A stretch of 64,000 bases of DNA, taken from positions 79,514-143,513 of the forward strand of contig QHSU01000064.1 in NCBI GenBank assembly GCA_003220535.1, read 5' to 3'. Both the position numbers and the translations under genes were made by a program. A model generated the notes under the pieces. That model saw nothing but the letters and a program-made list of their open reading frames with translations, was not told where the DNA came from and did not search any database. The DNA comes from Candidatus Rokuibacteriota bacterium (GTDB lineage: Bacteria; Methylomirabilota; Methylomirabilia; Rokubacteriales; CSP1-6). Shown here one piece after another: positions 26,232-34,635 of this stretch. Position 1 is the first letter of the stretch. Every line of letters starts with the position of its first letter.

Positions 26232-26603
26232 TCAGTCGCGTCCGTGCCAGCGGTGGCCGTTCCTGCCGTGGCCGGGCGCCCAGCCACGCTCTTTGATCAC
26301 GACCGCGCGCGCCGGCGCATAGTGGACCGGTGGGTAGTAGACCGGTGCTGGCGCGTAGTACGTCGGGGGCTGGACGTAGACCGGATAGTACTCGCGAACG
26401 ATCACGTGCGGACGGACCGGAGGCTGCACGACGACCGGCTGGGGAGCCGGATGGTAACCACCGAAGATGCCCGTGCCCGAGATGATCTGGTTGAAGACGG
26501 CGAAGGCACCGAGGCCGAGCGCTGCATCGGTCGACGACCCCGCGAATGCCGCGCCGGGGACGAGCAACGCCATCAAGACCGCAAGGACCGTGAGCTTTTT
26601 CAT
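26232..26603 (-). CDS. Secreted Pro/Tyr/His-rich small protein
   Basis: A 123-aa protein, family not recognised. A Sec signal peptide is clear (MKKLTVLAVLMALLVPGAAFAG). After a short hydrophobic stretch (ALGLGAFAVFNQIISGTGIFGG) comes a low-complexity region rich in Pro, Tyr and Val (PVYVQPPTYYAPAPVYYPPV) and a basic His/Arg/Gly tail. Probably an envelope or extracellular protein. A similar aromatic-rich secreted protein is encoded at 44976-45497. Confidence 0.7.
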   Translation of the reverse strand: MKKLTVLAVLMALLVPGAAFAGSSTDAALGLGAFAVFNQIISGTGIFGGYHPAPQPVVVQPPVRPHVIVREYYPVYVQPPTYYAPAPVYYPPVHYAPARAVVIKERGWAPGHGRNGHRWHGRD

Positions 26604-26707
26604 GTCAGTCCCTTCCGGGGAAGCTATGCCTCTGACCTCCCCTTCTGCCCGGATTAGACTAACGGTCGGCCAAAACTATTTAGTCGACGACCTCGTCAGA
26701 TTGGCTA

Positions 26708-26740
26708 CGGTTCGAGCGCCGGCTTTTGCCGGCGCAACCG
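26708..26740. other. Strong inverted repeat between two minus-strand genes
   Basis: GCGCCGGC (26716-26723) and GCCGGCGC (26728-26735) form a perfect 8-bp stem with a TTTT loop, flanked by CGGTT/AACCG (26708-26712/26736-26740) with a 3-base bulge. It lies 33 bases past the end of the acyl-CoA dehydrogenase gene. No T tract follows on the minus strand, so termination there is uncertain; 3' mRNA protection is another option. Confidence 0.4.
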
Positions 26741-26773
26741 ATCGACATACTCGTCGGCGAGAGATTCCTTCGA

Positions 26774-27922
26774 TTAGGACACGTTGAACATCGACGCATC
26801 GAGCCCGAGCGCGCTCTTGCCGATGGCCTCGAGCATTCGATCGACGGTCGGCGGCATCAGCGTGCAGGTTCTGAGATCACGGAACGCGCGCTCGGCCGGG
26901 TAGTCTTTGTACGCGCCCCGGCCACCGACGATCTGGATGACCTTCGAGGTGACGTGCAGGCCGACCTCGGTCGTCATGTACTTCGCTCGATTGGCGAGCG
27001 GTCCACGCTCGAGCACGTCGGCGGCATCCCAGCGCGCCGCGGAGTCCGCGACGACCAGACCGGCTGCGTCGAGCTGCGCGGCCAGCTCGCCGACGTGGCG
27101 CTGGACGGTCGGATCCGCGGCGACGGCGATGTTCTCCGGCCTCACGACGCGCTTCTTGGCGTAGTCCATCGCGAAGGCCAGCGCGGACTCGGCGATGCCG
27201 AGGTACACCGCCGCGTAGCCGAGGGCAAAGCTCTCGATGATACCCCCCCGGATCGCGGCGCCCGGATCGCCGAGCATCCCGTCGCCGGGAACGCGCACCC
27301 CGGTGAAGGTGACCGACGGACTGAAGGTCGCGCGCATGCCCAGCGTGTCCCACTTGCCGTCCGTGGTGATACCAGGTGTGTTTGCGGGCACCAGCGCCAG
27401 CTGGAGCGACTTCGCCATGTCGGTGCCGCCGTCGAGGGCGCACCAGACCATGTAGTACGAGGCGCCCAGGGCCATGGTGCAGAAGTGCTTGACGCCGTCC
27501 ACCACGTAGCCGGCGCTGTCCTGGCGGATCACCGTCTCCATGAGCAGGGTGCGGGAGAGGCTCACGGCGGGCTCGCTGCCCCAGCTTCCGAAGAGCTTGC
27601 CGTCCCGCACCACCTCGTCGAAGTACCGTCGCTTCTGGGCGCCGGTGCCGAGCGCGTCGATGAACCGCATGACGGTGGAGTGCATGTGGACGGTCATGGC
27701 GGTGCTGGCGCAGCCACGGGCCACCGCGCGAATGACCGCGACGTAGGTCGCCATGTCGAGCCCCAGGCCGCCGTACCCGGTCGGGATGGTGCCCGCCAGC
27801 AGGCCTTCCCGCCAGAGATCACGCCAACTCTCCACCGGATTCGCGCCGGCGACGTCGTAGTCACCGGCCCGCTGAGCGATCCGCTCTCGCGTCAGTTGTT
27901 CGGCGCGCTCGACGACGTTCAT
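26774..27922 (-). CDS. Acyl-CoA dehydrogenase family protein
   Basis: A 382-aa flavoprotein of the acyl-CoA dehydrogenase superfamily. Marks: GTIPTGYGGLGLDMATYVAVI (N-terminal helical domain), the middle-barrel SWGSEPAVSLSRT.. region, and C-terminal QIVGGRGAYKDYPAERAFRDLR. The serine/acid substrate loops differ from fatty acyl enzymes, so a specialised acyl-CoA or a nitroalkane/sulfur-type relative is possible. It is the last gene of a minus-strand run with LivJ-, LivH- and LivM-like genes, suggesting it acts on the imported compound. Confidence 0.87.
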   Translation of the reverse strand: MNVVERAEQLTRERIAQRAGDYDVAGANPVESWRDLWREGLLAGTIPTGYGGLGLDMATYVAVIRAVARGCASTAMTVHMHSTVMRFIDALGTGAQKRRYFDEVVRDGKLFGSWGSEPAVSLSRTLLMETVIRQDSAGYVVDGVKHFCTMALGASYYMVWCALDGGTDMAKSLQLALVPANTPGITTDGKWDTLGMRATFSPSVTFTGVRVPGDGMLGDPGAAIRGGIIESFALGYAAVYLGIAESALAFAMDYAKKRVVRPENIAVAADPTVQRHVGELAAQLDAAGLVVADSAARWDAADVLERGPLANRAKYMTTEVGLHVTSKVIQIVGGRGAYKDYPAERAFRDLRTCTLMPPTVDRMLEAIGKSALGLDASMFNVS

Positions 27923-27995
27923 CTCGACTCACCTCGGACGGCGGCGCTCCGGCCCGCGACGGCCCGCGGCTCGTACAACGTCGGTCGGATCTGGC

Positions 27996-28961
27996 TCATC
28001 GCTGGACCCCGGGCCCCGTCAGTGTGCCCCAGATCCCGCGGGGAAGGAACAGGACGAACGCCATGAAGATCACGCCGATCACGAGCGGCCAGAACTCGAA
28101 GAAGATGCTGAGGCGGTCGGCCAGCACGAGGTAGGCCGCGGCGCCCACGAAGGGACCGAAGAACGTCCCCGCGCCTCCGAGCAGCGTCATGATGACGACC
28201 TGCGCTGACGTGGTGTAGTAGAGCGAATCGACGGGCACGACGGTGAGGCGGAGCGCGTCGAGCGCGCCGGCGAGTCCCGCGAACGAAGCGGAGAAAACAA
28301 ACGACAACAACTTGATCCGGTTGATGTCGTAGCCGCACGCGACGGCGCGATCGCTGTTCTCGCGGATCGCCTGCAGCACGGCGCCGAACGGCGAGTCCAG
28401 GATGCGCTTGAGGGCGGCCACCGCGAGCACCACCAGCACATACGCGAAGAAGTAGAAGGCCAGGGGGTGGCGGAGCGACACGGACACGCCGGGCAACGCG
28501 AGCGGATGCAGCGGGATGCCGCGTAGGCCGTCGTCGCCGCCCGTCAAGTCGGAGGCGTGGAAGGCGATGAAGTAGAGCATCTGTGCGAAGGCGAGTGTGA
28601 GCATCGCGAAATAGATGCCGCGCCGGCGCAGGCAGAAGAACCCCACCAGGGCGCCGCCAACCATCGCCGCCCCGAAGCCGAGGCCGAGGGCGACCCACAG
28701 CGACGTCAGCTTGAGCTTGGCCAGGGCGACGCCGGTTCCGTACGCGCCGAGCCCATAGTAGGCGGCATGACCGAACGAAAGGAGCCCGGTGTAGCCATAG
28801 AGGAGGTTGAAGCCGAGAGCGAAGAGACCGAAGATCAACACCTGCGTCGCGAGCGACTGGTAAGGGACGAGAAACGGAAAGACGGCGAAGAAGAGGATGA
28901 AGGAGACGATGGGGTGGACGGTCACCCACGTCGTCAGCCGTCGGAACACCTCCCGGATCAT
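27996..28961 (-). CDS. Branched-chain amino acid-type ABC permease, LivM-like (second system)
   Basis: A 321-aa polytopic permease. ATG at 28961 (MIREVFRRLTTWV) overlaps the LivH stop; the longer frame is shadow. Marks: NLLYGYTGLLSFGHAAYYGLGAYG, IRENSDRAVACGYDINRIK and MTLLGGAGTFFGPFVGAAAY. Confidence 0.93.
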   Translation of the reverse strand: MIREVFRRLTTWVTVHPIVSFILFFAVFPFLVPYQSLATQVLIFGLFALGFNLLYGYTGLLSFGHAAYYGLGAYGTGVALAKLKLTSLWVALGLGFGAAMVGGALVGFFCLRRRGIYFAMLTLAFAQMLYFIAFHASDLTGGDDGLRGIPLHPLALPGVSVSLRHPLAFYFFAYVLVVLAVAALKRILDSPFGAVLQAIRENSDRAVACGYDINRIKLLSFVFSASFAGLAGALDALRLTVVPVDSLYYTTSAQVVIMTLLGGAGTFFGPFVGAAAYLVLADRLSIFFEFWPLVIGVIFMAFVLFLPRGIWGTLTGPGVQR

Positions 28962-29842
28962 TCCGCCAGACCCGCCTCGCCGAAGAGTCCGCTCGGACGG
29001 ACGAGCAGCACCACCGCCATCACGACGAAGACGACGATCTCGGCGAGCCTGGGGGCGAAGAACGTCGTGAGGCTGACGATCTCGCCGATGAGCAGACCGG
29101 CCACGATGGCGCCGGCCAGGCTGCCCATGCCGCCGACCACCACCACCACGAAGCAGTCGATGATGATTTCCACGCCCATCTCGGCGTAGACCCCGCGCAT
29201 CGGGCCCGCGAGAACGCCTGCAAGACCAGCCATGCCGATCCCGATCCCGAAGACGAGGAGCCAGATGCGGTTGAGGTCCAGGCCGAGGGCGCGGACCATC
29301 AGGGCGTCGCGCGAGCCCGCCCGAATGATGAGCCCGATGTTGGTCTTCTCGAGGAACAACCAGAGTGCCACCAGGACGGCCGCGGTCACGGCGATGACGA
29401 ACAGTCGGTAGATCGGAAAATTCATGAAGCCAAGATCGGCGGCGCCGGCCAGCTGCTTCGGCGGGTCGACGGTGAGGCCGATCTTCCCCCACAGGAGCTT
29501 CACGCCTTCCACCATGGCCAGCGACAGCCCGAACGTCAGCAGCAGGGGGTCGTCCGGACTGCGTCCGTAGAGCCGCCGGATCAGGAACCGCTCGACCAGA
29601 AGGCCGAGCGAGCCCACCACCAGCGGCGCCAGGACCAGCGTCGCCCAGAAACTCCTCGTCAGCCCGAGCACGGAGAACGCGACGTAGGCCCCGAGCATGT
29701 AGAAGGCGCCGTGAGCGAAGTTCACGACCGTCATCAGCCCGAAGATCAGGCTGAGACCGATGGCCATCAGAACCAGGATCCCGCCCAGGACGAGCCCGGT
29801 GAACACCTGAGCGGCGAGCGCGGACAGGGAGACGTCGAGCAC
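28958..29842 (-). CDS. Branched-chain amino acid-type ABC permease, LivH-like (second system)
   Basis: A 294-aa polytopic permease with the N-terminal LVLGGILVLMAIGLSLIFG / VNFAHGAFYMLGAYVAF pattern, AGSRDALMVRALGLDLNRIW loop and VVVGGMGSLAGAIVAG near the C-terminus. It starts 4 bases after the binding-protein stop and overlaps LivM by 4 bases. Confidence 0.93.
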   Translation of the reverse strand: MLDVSLSALAAQVFTGLVLGGILVLMAIGLSLIFGLMTVVNFAHGAFYMLGAYVAFSVLGLTRSFWATLVLAPLVVGSLGLLVERFLIRRLYGRSPDDPLLLTFGLSLAMVEGVKLLWGKIGLTVDPPKQLAGAADLGFMNFPIYRLFVIAVTAAVLVALWLFLEKTNIGLIIRAGSRDALMVRALGLDLNRIWLLVFGIGIGMAGLAGVLAGPMRGVYAEMGVEIIIDCFVVVVVGGMGSLAGAIVAGLLIGEIVSLTTFFAPRLAEIVVFVVMAVVLLVRPSGLFGEAGLAE

Positions 29843-29846
29843 GCCG

Positions 29847-31070
29847 CTATGCGAACCCCTTCTCGGCGCACGTCCGATCCAGCTCCTCGTTGGCCGCTAC
29901 TTTGCCGATGACGTCGAACAAGCCCCACTCGCCCTTCACCTGCTGCGGTGAGCGGACCTTGAGGATCCAGAGGTCTTGGAAGGACTTGTTGTCGCAGGCC
30001 CGCCACCACTGCTTGCCCTTGTAGTGGTCGTACTCGCGGTTCTTGCGGAGCGCGTTGGCCACCGCGTCGGAGTCGGTCGACTTGGACAGCTCGACGCCGC
30101 GGGCCACTTCCATGATGCCGTTGTAGCCGTAGCCGGAGTACGCGTCCGGGGGCGTCTTGAACTGCCTCGTGAAGGCTTCGACGTAGCGCTTGGCCTGGGG
30201 CATGGTGTCGGCCAGCTCGTGGCAGAAGTGGGTAGCCCCGTAGATGTCCTGGAAGACTTCGGCGCCGCCCTCCTTCGTGTAGTAGAGGAAGTGAAGCGGC
30301 TGAGCGATCTTCGCGTCCTTCTTCAGGCCGAAGCTGATCGCCTGTTTCAGGAAAGGAACGTTGTCGGCGCCCGGGGTGACGGCGTAGATCACCTCGGGTC
30401 TGGCGGCCTGGATCTTCGGGAGGTGCGCCGAGAACTCGGGTTTGCCGAGCGGATACGGCGTGCTCCCGAGAATGGTCCCACCGAGCTTGGTGATGGCCGC
30501 CGTGAACACCGCGTTGTTCTGCTTACCCCAGGCGTAGTCGGCGTAGACGACCCACCATTTCTTGCCCAGGTTCTGGATGCCGTAGCTGGCCATCGCGCGG
30601 CTGGTGATCGTCGGGTTCAGCGCCTCGTGGAAGGTCAGGGGGCTCGTGTCGGGCTTGGCGCTGATCTCGTCGGACTGGCTCACCGAGATATAGAGCTTCT
30701 TCGCCGCCTTGGTCTGCTCGTTGATCGCCATCTGCACGTGGGCGGCCAGACCGCCCACGACGAAGTCCACCTTCTGGTTCTCGATCAGCTCCTTGGTGCG
30801 CTGGGCACCGACGGCCGGCTTGAGCTCGTCGTCACGGAACAGGACCTCGATCTTGCGACCCATCACGCCGCCCTTGGCGTTGAGCTCTTCCATGGCGAGC
30901 TGGGCGCCTTTCTGCAAATCGGCGGCGATGGCGGCGAACGTGCCCGTCAGAGGCAGCGGGAATCCGATACGGATCGGCTCCTTGCTCTGCGCGCGCAGAA
31001 CAGCGGGGAAGGCCAGGACGGTTGCCCCGGCCGTTGCGGTCGTCAGGAACTGACGTCGATGCATGACCAC
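29847..31070 (-). CDS. ABC transporter substrate-binding protein, Liv/Urt type (second system)
   Basis: A 407-aa periplasmic binding protein. The N-terminus MVMHRRQFLTTATAGATVLAF carries a twin-arginine-like H-R-R-Q-F-L motif, with cleavage near LRAQS; the internal ATG three codons in (MHRRQF, 31064) may be the true start, with GGAGG just upstream. The mature region IRIGFPLPLTGTFAAIA and ELNAKGGVMGRKIEVLFRDDE is typical of the fold. First gene of the LivJ-LivH-LivM-dehydrogenase run; divergent from the molybdenum hydroxylase gene. Ligand unknown. Confidence 0.92.
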   Translation of the reverse strand: MVMHRRQFLTTATAGATVLAFPAVLRAQSKEPIRIGFPLPLTGTFAAIAADLQKGAQLAMEELNAKGGVMGRKIEVLFRDDELKPAVGAQRTKELIENQKVDFVVGGLAAHVQMAINEQTKAAKKLYISVSQSDEISAKPDTSPLTFHEALNPTITSRAMASYGIQNLGKKWWVVYADYAWGKQNNAVFTAAITKLGGTILGSTPYPLGKPEFSAHLPKIQAARPEVIYAVTPGADNVPFLKQAISFGLKKDAKIAQPLHFLYYTKEGGAEVFQDIYGATHFCHELADTMPQAKRYVEAFTRQFKTPPDAYSGYGYNGIMEVARGVELSKSTDSDAVANALRKNREYDHYKGKQWWRACDNKSFQDLWILKVRSPQQVKGEWGLFDVIGKVAANEELDRTCAEKGFA

Positions 31071-31148
31071 CTCCGTCGGTGCAGGTGTGTGAAAACTCGC
31101 TCAGATCGCGCCGATGATAGGGGGCCGGTCCGCGGGTGTCAATCGTGA

Positions 31149-31154
31149 TAGATT
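31149..31154 (+). promoter_or_regulatory. Putative -10 box of the molybdenum hydroxylase gene (leaderless)
   Basis: TAGATT followed by six bases and GTG at 31161. Same spacing as before hemE, the TlpA-like gene and the CaiB-like gene at 36421. Confidence 0.45.
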
Positions 31155-31160
31155 CCCGCC

Positions 31161-33512
31161 GTGTCGGCGCCGGCGGGCCGCATCGGAGCGCGCGTGAAAC
31201 GCGGCGACGACCCGCGCCTGCTCACCGGGCGCGGCCGGTACGTGGACGACCTGACGCTGCCGCGCATGGTCCACGTCGCCTTCGTTCGCAGCGTTCACGC
31301 CCATGCGCGCCTCGCCCGCGTCGGTGTCGACGCCGCGCGCCGCGTGCCCGGCGTCGTCGGCGTGCTCAGCGGCGATGCCGTCGCCAGGCTCTGCAAGCCG
31401 TACCGCGGCATCCTCCTCCACTACAAGGGCATGAAGACGGGCGCCATGCTTCCGCTCGCCGTCGAGCGCGTGCTCTACGTCGGCGAACCGATCGTGGCGA
31501 TCGCCGCCGTGAGCCGGGCGGCCGCCGACGACGCCGCGGCGCTCGTCGACGTGCAGTACGAGCCGCTGCCCGCGGTGCTCACGCCCGACGCAGCGCTCGC
31601 CGCCGGCGCGCCCCTGATCCACCCGGAGCTCGGCGACAATCTTCTCTACGAGACGCGACTCTCCGCCGGCGACGCCGACCGCGCGTTCGCCCGCGCTCAC
31701 CGGACGTGGGCGCGCACGTTCACGACGGGCCGCCACACCGGCGTTCCGCTCGAGCCACGGGGCCTCGTCGCCGACTACGAGCCCGCGACGCGCTCGCTCA
31801 CGGTCTGGATCTCAACGCAGGTTCCGCACATGATGCAGGCGGTGCTCGCCGAGCTCTTCGACCTCCCCGAGCACCGTCTCCGCGTCATCGCCCCCGATGT
31901 CGGCGGCAGCTTCGGCATCAAGATTCACGTCTATCAGGACGACATGGCCGCCTGCGCGATGGCCCTGAGGCTCGGTCGCCCCGTCAAGTTCGTCGCCGGC
32001 CGTCGCGAGTCCTTCCTGTCCGACATTCACGCGCGCGAGCAGACGATCCGTGTCGAGGTTGCGGCCGATGGCGACGGTATGCTGACGGCGATGCGGGCGT
32101 CGATCACGGCGGCGGTGGGGCCGTACTCCGCCTATCCCCGCTCGAGCGTGGTCGAGGGAGGCCAGGTGCTCCGTCTCCTCCCGGGCCCCTATCGCGTGCG
32201 CAACTACGACGCCGCCCTGCGCGTCGTGACGCAGAACAAGGTCGTCACCTCGCAGTACCGCGCCGTGGGACACCCGATCGCCACCGCCGTGACCGAGAGC
32301 ATGATCGATCTGATCGCGCGCGATCTCGGACTCGACCCCGCCGAGGTGCGCCGCCGCAACCTCGTACGACCCGAAGAGCTCCCGTACACCTCGGCGACCG
32401 GCAACGTGTACGACAGCGGCAGCTACCACGCGGCGCTGGCACGTCTCCTGGACGTCGCGTCCTATGACCGCCTGCGACGGGAGCAGGCGACGGCCCGCGC
32501 GGAAGGACGGCATCTCGGAATCGGGCTCTCGTGCTTCGTCGAGCTGACCGGTCCGGGTGCCCAGTTCTACGGGGTCGGCGGCGCACCGATCTCGGGCCAG
32601 GAGGGGACGACGGTGCGCCTCGAGCCGGGTGGTGCCGTCACGGCGCTGGTCGGCGTCACCAACCAGGGGCAGGGCACCCACACGGCGCTCGCGCAGATCA
32701 TCGCGGACGAGCTGGACATGCCGCTCGACCGTATCGCCGTGCTCTCCGGTGACACGGCCGTGGTGCCCTACGGCGGAGGCACCTGGGCGAGCCGCGGCAT
32801 GCCGATCGGCGGCAGCGCCACCCTGCTCGCGGCGCGCGCGCTCGGCGAGCGGATCCGCACGGTCGCCGCGGCCCTCCTGGAGGCGCACGTCGACGACCTG
32901 GAGCTGCGCGATGGACGCGCGATGGTCCGCGGCAGTCCCGAGCGCGGCCTGAGCTTCGGAGAGCTCGCCCGCACGGCCCACTTCCGGTCGAACGAGCTCC
33001 GAGGCGTGGAGCCGAGTCTCGAGGCGACCGTGCACTACACGAATCCAGCGGCGTGGACGTTCACCAACGGCGCGCACCTCGCCGTCGCCGAGGTGGACAT
33101 CGAGACCGGTCGGGTCCAGGTGGTGCGGTACGTCGCCGTCGACGACTGCGGGCGGATCGTGAATCCGGCACTCGTGGAGGGCCAGGTCGCCGGCGGGATC
33201 GCCCAGGGACTCGGCGGAGCGCTCAGCGAGCATTGTCGCTATGACGACGCCGGGCAGCTCCTCTCCGCAACGCTGATGGACTACGCGGTGCCGACCTTCG
33301 TCGACGTTCCACCGCTCGAGATGCACCACCTCGAGACCCCCGCGCCGGGAATCGCCGGCGGCTTCAAGGGCGCCGGCGAGGCGGGAGCGACCGGGGCCCC
33401 CGCGGCGATCCTCAACGCGGTCAACGACGCGCTGGCGCCGCTCGGTGTGATGCTGACCGACCAGCCGATCACACCGGAGCGCGTGATGGAGGCGCTCCGG
33501 CGGCGGAAATAG
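31161..33512 (+). CDS. Xanthine dehydrogenase-family molybdopterin-binding (large) subunit
   Basis: A 783-aa molybdenum hydroxylase large subunit (CoxL/XdhB-like). N-terminal Ald_Xan_dh_C domain (GRGRYVDDLTLPRMVHVAFVRS, LYVGEPIVAIAA), then the MoCo domains with DVGGSFGIK, the SQYRAVGHPIATAVTE loop, GVTNQGQGTHTALAQIIAD and the terminal GFKGAGEAGATGAP with E740 as catalytic base. The active-site loop is not the AYRCSFR of true CO dehydrogenase. The FAD and 2Fe-2S subunits normally adjacent are absent from this window, so the partners must be elsewhere. GTG start supported by a TAGATT box 6 bases upstream. Substrate unknown. Confidence 0.88.
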   Translation: MSAPAGRIGARVKRGDDPRLLTGRGRYVDDLTLPRMVHVAFVRSVHAHARLARVGVDAARRVPGVVGVLSGDAVARLCKPYRGILLHYKGMKTGAMLPLAVERVLYVGEPIVAIAAVSRAAADDAAALVDVQYEPLPAVLTPDAALAAGAPLIHPELGDNLLYETRLSAGDADRAFARAHRTWARTFTTGRHTGVPLEPRGLVADYEPATRSLTVWISTQVPHMMQAVLAELFDLPEHRLRVIAPDVGGSFGIKIHVYQDDMAACAMALRLGRPVKFVAGRRESFLSDIHAREQTIRVEVAADGDGMLTAMRASITAAVGPYSAYPRSSVVEGGQVLRLLPGPYRVRNYDAALRVVTQNKVVTSQYRAVGHPIATAVTESMIDLIARDLGLDPAEVRRRNLVRPEELPYTSATGNVYDSGSYHAALARLLDVASYDRLRREQATARAEGRHLGIGLSCFVELTGPGAQFYGVGGAPISGQEGTTVRLEPGGAVTALVGVTNQGQGTHTALAQIIADELDMPLDRIAVLSGDTAVVPYGGGTWASRGMPIGGSATLLAARALGERIRTVAAALLEAHVDDLELRDGRAMVRGSPERGLSFGELARTAHFRSNELRGVEPSLEATVHYTNPAAWTFTNGAHLAVAEVDIETGRVQVVRYVAVDDCGRIVNPALVEGQVAGGIAQGLGGALSEHCRYDDAGQLLSATLMDYAVPTFVDVPPLEMHHLETPAPGIAGGFKGAGEAGATGAPAAILNAVNDALAPLGVMLTDQPITPERVMEALRRRK

Positions 33513-33532
33513 CGCCGGCCGGCGTCCTGAGG

Positions 33533-33538
33533 TACCCT
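33533..33538 (+). promoter_or_regulatory. Putative -10 box of the TlpA-like selenoprotein gene
   Basis: TACCCT followed by six bases and ATG at 33545; identical hexamer before the AlkX-like gene. It suggests the gene has its own, leaderless transcript rather than read-through only. Confidence 0.45.
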
Positions 33539-33544
33539 GCGCGC

Positions 33545-34099
33545 ATGAGACCTTGGGTCCGTATCGCGAGCTTGACTGTGGGCCTCGTGGTCGCGGCGGT
33601 GATCGCGCCCCGGGCGGCCACTCCGCCCGACTTCGCAAGCATGCAGGTTCAGCCGTACACGCCGCCGAAACCGGCACCGGCCTTCGCGCTGCCGGATCTC
33701 GCCGGCAAGTCGGTCAGCCTCGCCGATCTTCGGGGCAAGGTCGTGATGCTCTTCTTCTGGGCCACCTGGTGACCGACCTGCCGGGAGGAGTTGCCTCCCG
33801 TCCAGAAGCTCCACCGAGATTTTCGCGGTAAGGGACTGGAAGTCCTGCTCATCGATTTCCGGGAGGACCCAGAGCGCGTCCGGCAGACCGTCAGGGAGCG
33901 GGGCTACACCGCGCCGGTGCTGCTCGACGAGAGCGGCGACGTGACCGGGAAGGTGTACGGGGTCTGGGGCCCGCCGACGGTCTACATCGTCGACCGCCAG
34001 GGACGGCTGGTCGGACGTGCCACCGGGCCGCGACCGTGGGACGGCCCGGCTGGACGAAGGTTCATCGAGGCGCTGCTCGCCGCACCCGCCACGCCCTGA
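33545..34099 (+). CDS. TlpA-like thioredoxin, probable selenoprotein (TGA = Sec76)
   Basis: One 184-aa reading frame interrupted only by TGA at 33770-33772. Before it: a Sec-type signal peptide/anchor (residues 1-25), a Pro-rich linker, the AhpC/TSA-type start PAPAFALPDLAGKSVSLADL and VVMLFFWATW. After it, in the same frame: PTCREELPPVQKLH, LEVLLIDFREDPERVRQTV, the cis-Pro loop GVWGPPTVYIVDRQGRLVG and a normal C-terminus. TGA replaces exactly the first Cys of W-C-x-x-C, giving U76-P-T-C79, the position used by known thiol-oxidoreductase selenoproteins. A hairpin at 33778-33805 fits a bacterial SECIS. Alternative: a nonsense mutation (TGC to TGA) in a recently dead gene; the clean downstream frame argues against long decay. 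Extracytoplasmic disulfide reduction is the expected role. Confidence 0.7.
33778..33805 (+). promoter_or_regulatory. Candidate bacterial SECIS element
   Basis: Directly after the in-frame TGA (33770-33772). Upper stem: CGGGAGG (33782-33788) pairs perfectly with CCTCCCG (33794-33800) around a 5-base loop AGTTG. Lower stem: CTG (33778-33780) with CAG (33803-33805) across a small internal loop. The loop begins 17 bases after the TGA (16 bases between), and one of its first two bases is G, both within the published bacterial SECIS consensus. SelB would be the reader; no sel gene lies in the window. GC-rich DNA makes short stems common, so this is supportive, not decisive. Confidence 0.55.
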
Positions 34100-34209
34100 G
34101 ACTGCCAGGCCGCTTGTTTGCTAATTTCGGAACGCGGATGCTAGGCTGCTATTCTACTGGTGTTCCAACCTTGGGCTAGCAGGCTGCCGTCGGCCTCCCG
34201 GCCATACAT

Positions 34210-34632
34210 GTGGCGACGGAACGCGCCCCGGAGCAGACGAGGATGGCGATGGACCCTGCATCCGCTGCTGAAGCGCGAGAGCGAGTAGCGAAGTGGATCG
34301 AGGAGACGCGACAGGTCTTTGGTCTCCTGCCCGAGCTGATGGCTGGCGACCACGAGGCTGGCGAGCGGGCTACGGCGGCGCAGAAGGAACTGGAAAAGCT
34401 CCACAAGGACATCGAGGATCTCAAGCGCGAGAATCACGTGCTCCGGCTCGAGAAGGACGAGATCGCGCAGGCGATGGCGCACATCGCCGCGAAGCTCGGG
34501 ATCACACCACGCCGGAGCCCCTTCGAGCGCTCGGGCGTGGGCGAACAACCGAAGCTGGCCGACCACGTGAAGCCGCCCGAGCCACCGAAGCCGGTGGAGC
34601 CCCCGAAAGCGGTCGACCCCGCGAAACCCTGA
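34210..34632 (+). CDS. Unrecognised coiled-coil protein
   Basis: A 140-aa soluble protein I cannot place. Start GTG at 34210 or the internal ATG at 34243 (MDPASAAEARERV follows shortly); neither has a strong ribosome site. Residues about 50-95 form a heptad-rich helix (AAQKELEKLHKDIEDLKREN, then LRLEKDEIAQAMAHIAAKL), followed by a Pro/Lys-rich tail (VKPPEPPKPVEPPKAVDPAK). The gene ends 3 bases before the stop of the convergent 554-aa gene. A scaffold or chromosome/envelope-associated protein is conceivable. Confidence 0.6.
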   Translation: MATERAPEQTRMAMDPASAAEARERVAKWIEETRQVFGLLPELMAGDHEAGERATAAQKELEKLHKDIEDLKRENHVLRLEKDEIAQAMAHIAAKLGITPRRSPFERSGVGEQPKLADHVKPPEPPKPVEPPKAVDPAKP

Positions 34633-34635
34633 ACC

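Noticed and set aside
31161..33512. Aerobic carbon monoxide dehydrogenase (CoxL form I)
   Set aside because: The diagnostic AYRCSFR loop is absent; the segment reads SQYRAVGHP, and no CoxM or CoxS gene is adjacent.
33513..33532. Palindrome CGCCGGCCGGCG near 33513, as a terminator after the molybdenum hydroxylase gene
   Set aside because: No loop of workable size and no T tract; simple GC palindromes are common in this DNA.
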